A stretch of 43,953 nucleotides of DNA, from positions 46,890 through 90,842 of the forward strand of contig PBBW01000005.1 of NCBI GenBank assembly GCA_002716745.1. Reading direction: 5' to 3'. Positions 42,088 through 43,953 of this stretch are shown here, piece by piece. Made by a program: the position numbers and the translations under genes. Every line of letters begins with the position of its first letter. Within the stretch, counting starts at the first letter, position 1. The notes beneath the pieces are model-generated. The model was not told where the DNA came from, ran no database searches, and saw only the letters and a list, made by a program, of their open reading frames with translations. The stretch is from Gammaproteobacteria bacterium (lineage in GTDB: Bacteria; Pseudomonadota; Gammaproteobacteria; Magnimaribacterales; TMED112).

Positions 42088-43082
42088 TTTTCAAAAACCA
42101 TCTTAGTGTCCGGCCCAATAGTATAGTTTGATTTAACTTTAAATCCATATCTATCAATTAAATCTGGCGAATCAAACCAAGGTACTCCCGCATCTCCTAA
42201 TTCCTTATTTGATTCATAAATTATGAGTTGATCGCACAACTCATTTTTTATAAAAGAATTTACTAGTTTTGGACCTGCTTCGACCAAAATAGAGTTAATC
42301 TCAGTTTGTGATATAGAGTCAATTACTTTTTTTAAATCACCCAAGTTGAATATTTCTACGTCTGCATTTTGAAAAAAGTGAAGATTTTTATCCCAGTTCC
42401 TTTGTGCTGTTAGAAGTATTTTTTTTGGCTGATTAACTGGAAAATTTACTCTTGCATTCATTCTTGGATTGTCATTTCTAACAGTATTACCCCCTGTCAG
42501 AATTGCATCATGCTTAGCACGAACTATCTGAACGTCACTCCTTGAAGCCTCAGATGTAATCCAAGTAGAACTTCCGTCATTATTATGAGACTTCCCATCT
42601 TTTGAGCTTGCTAATTTGATGGTTATGAAAGGGCGTTTTGTTTTGTGCTTGAAGAAAAAAAATTTATTTAAATTTATTGTTTCCTGCCTTAAAACATCCT
42701 CTATAACTTCAATTCCATTTTCCACCATCTTTTTGATTCCTGTGCCTGAAACTTTAGGATTGGGATCATCCGAGCCAATCACTACTCTCTTTATACCTGA
42801 AGCAATTATTGCATCTGTACATGGAGGTGTTTTTCCAAAATGATTACACGGTTCTAGAGTGCAAATTAAAGTAAGGTTTTCTGTATTTGTAATATTTAAT
42901 TTTTTTAACTCGTTTAGACAGTTAACTTCAGCATGTGCTCCACCATATTGTTCATGAGCACCCTGACATATGACCTCGTTCTTATGTAAAATTAGGGCCC
43001 CAACCACAGGATTAGGTTTAGTAGTATATCTATACTTTTGAGCCAAAAGAATGGCTTGTTGCATGAATTTTTCGTAATCCAT
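42084..43082 (-). CDS. ribD: Bifunctional riboflavin deaminase/reductase RibD
   Basis: This 332-residue enzyme deaminates and then reduces the pyrimidine intermediate. The deaminase zinc ligands are His50 (GAHAEVN, with Glu52), Cys79 and Cys88 ([13 protein letters not shown]). The reductase half (about 150-332) has [15 protein letters not shown] and [19 protein letters not shown]. It begins immediately after nrdR (1-bp overlap) and overlaps ribB by 4 bp. A ribE gene normally between ribD and ribB is missing. Confidence 0.95.
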   Translation of the reverse strand: MDYEKFMQQAILLAQKYRYTTKPNPVVGALILHKNEVICQGAHEQYGGAHAEVNCLNELKKLNITNTENLTLICTLEPCNHFGKTPPCTDAIIASGIKRVVIGSDDPNPKVSGTGIKKMVENGIEVIEDVLRQETINLNKFFFFKHKTKRPFITIKLASSKDGKSHNNDGSSTWITSEASRSDVQIVRAKHDAILTGGNTVRNDNPRMNARVNFPVNQPKKILLTAQRNWDKNLHFFQNADVEIFNLGDLKKVIDSISQTEINSILVEAGPKLVNSFIKNELCDQLIIYESNKELGDAGVPWFDSPDLIDRYGFKVKSNYTIGPDTKMVFEK

Positions 43083-43534
43083 TATTTTTTTGAAAGTTCA
43101 GAAATTTCGTCGGTAAAGTCTTTTACATCTTGGAAATTTTGATAGACAGAAGCAAACCTCACGTATGCAACTTCATCCAATTCTTTAAGTTGGTTCATGA
43201 CTTGCTTTCCAAGAATCTGCGACCCAACCTCTCTTTCACCAATCTTCCTTATAGAGTCTTTAATTTCTTGAATAGCATTTTCTATCTTATCTGAAGAGAC
43301 TGGTCTCTTTTCAAGAGCTTTATGAAAACCAGCTCTGAGTTTTTCTTCATCAAATGGCTCTCTTCTATCATTTGATTTAATTATTCTTGGCATAACAAGT
43401 TCTGCTTCTTCATAGGTTGAAAATCTCTCCCCACAATTTGTACACTCTCTTCTTCTTTTTATTTGTGATCCTCCTGCTACTAGACGAGAATCAACCACTT
43501 TGGTCTCTTCATTACTGCAAAAAGGACAAAACAT
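43082..43534 (-). CDS. nrdR: Transcriptional repressor NrdR
   Basis: This 150-residue repressor controls ribonucleotide reductase genes. The zinc ribbon has Cys3, Cys6, Cys31 and Cys34 (CPFC...CTNC), followed by an ATP cone starting [18 protein letters not shown]. Its ATG shares one base with the glyA stop and its stop abuts ribD, matching the glyA-nrdR-ribD order known in gammaproteobacteria. No ribonucleotide reductase gene lies in this window. Confidence 0.95.
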   Translation of the reverse strand: MFCPFCSNEETKVVDSRLVAGGSQIKRRRECTNCGERFSTYEEAELVMPRIIKSNDRREPFDEEKLRAGFHKALEKRPVSSDKIENAIQEIKDSIRKIGEREVGSQILGKQVMNQLKELDEVAYVRFASVYQNFQDVKDFTDEISELSKK

Positions 43535-43953
43535 TACTTATAAACCGGAAAATTCTCACACAATTGGTTTACTTCTCTAAGGATTTCAACATGTTTATCA
43601 CTTTGATCTTTGTATTCAATTGCGTCGCAAATTAGGTTGGCAACTTTATTAGCCTCATTTCCTTTAAAACCTCTTGTCGTTATAGCAGGAGTACCGATTC
43701 TAATCCCAGAAGTAACAAATGGTGATTGAGGATCATTAGGGATAGAGTTTTTATTTACAGTTATATTTAATTTCCCAAGAAGCTCTTCTGCCTCTTTGCC
43801 AGTAACGTCCTTATTTGTAAGGTCTAAAAGAACCAAGTGATTTTCAGTTTTAGGACTTACAGTTAAGAAGCCACGTTCCTGAAAAACTTTACACATCTCT
43901 GAGGCATTTAATTTAATTTCTTTTTGATATTTTTTAAATTCCGGTGTCATTGC
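43534..43953 (-). CDS. glyA: Serine hydroxymethyltransferase (N-terminal part outside window)
   Basis: Only the last 139 codons are present; the frame is open to the window edge, and ATG 43950 is an internal Met. The part seen covers the C-terminal domain, with [68 protein letters not shown] (read as two overlapping family blocks), typical of GlyA, which converts serine and tetrahydrofolate to glycine and methylene-THF. The PLP lysine would be upstream of the window. The order glyA-nrdR agrees with the assignment. Confidence 0.95.
   Translation of the reverse strand, partial: AMTPEFKKYQKEIKLNASEMCKVFQERGFLTVSPKTENHLVLLDLTNKDVTGKEAEELLGKLNITVNKNSIPNDPQSPFVTSGIRIGTPAITTRGFKGNEANKVANLICDAIEYKDQSDKHVEILREVNQLCENFPVYK

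Overview
This window is a gene-dense, AT-rich (by eye about one third G+C) bacterial chromosome segment. Several gene orders are gammaproteobacterial: glyA-nrdR-ribD-ribB-ribH-nusB, miaA-hflK-hflC-purA, and a PBP1A gene divergent from aroK-aroB. Together with the compactness, the TonB-dependent receptors and the lost operon members, this suggests a streamlined marine gammaproteobacterium of the SAR86 type. The assignment is inference; no rRNA or other phylogenetic marker was tested. There is no phage, insertion sequence, CRISPR array or integrase, and no stretch above 300 bases lacks a gene.

Layout. 1-5.7 kb holds catabolic and envelope enzymes: a saccharopine-dehydrogenase-like protein (cut by the window edge), a kappa-GST-like isomerase, a lipoprotein D-aminoacylase-type amidohydrolase, a PQQ sugar dehydrogenase, an unknown membrane protein and a DJ-1/PfpI protein. 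tRNA-Ile(GAT) then leads directly into a purple-acid-phosphatase-like enzyme. 7.5-9.5 kb is a two-gene sodium:solute symporter. 9.5-12.2 kb looks like a zinc acquisition unit: a small secreted His-rich protein behind a palindromic operator-like site, and a TonB receptor with five His/Asp/Glu-rich segments. 12.2-16.9 kb couples a second TonB receptor, a periplasmic e(P4)-type acid phosphatase and an ATP/ADP-translocase-like carrier, plausibly for phosphorylated nutrients or nucleotides. 17-22.5 kb holds a two-cysteine DksA, DoxX, DUF2798, tRNA-Ala(TGC), a frame-interrupted PhzF gene, a cyclophilin, a di-iron ferritin-like protein, an SDR and TesB.

22.5-29.8 kb is core metabolism: hemE-aroB-aroK, divergent PBP1A, phosphohexomutase and ilvE. 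29.8-35.4 kb is a surface-glycan/lipid A region: a GT4 glycosyltransferase, a methyltransferase and an alpha/alpha-toroid protein (tightly overlapping), facing a second methyltransferase and an LpxL-type acyltransferase, with Kdo transferase waaA divergent from the latter. 35.3-39.4 kb is miaA-hflK-hflC-purA. The end, on the minus strand, is glyA-nrdR-ribD-ribB-ribH-nusB-proC.

General features: neighbouring genes usually overlap by 1-24 bp. All six convergent junctions overlap or nearly abut. Many first genes have a -10-like hexamer ending 6-8 nt before the start codon and no Shine-Dalgarno, suggesting leaderless mRNAs. Divergent pairs share overlapping -10 elements. The strongest candidates for something new are the frame break at A10 in the PhzF gene, the zinc locus with a predicted SD-sequestering pairing, and the GT4-methyltransferase-toroid cassette.
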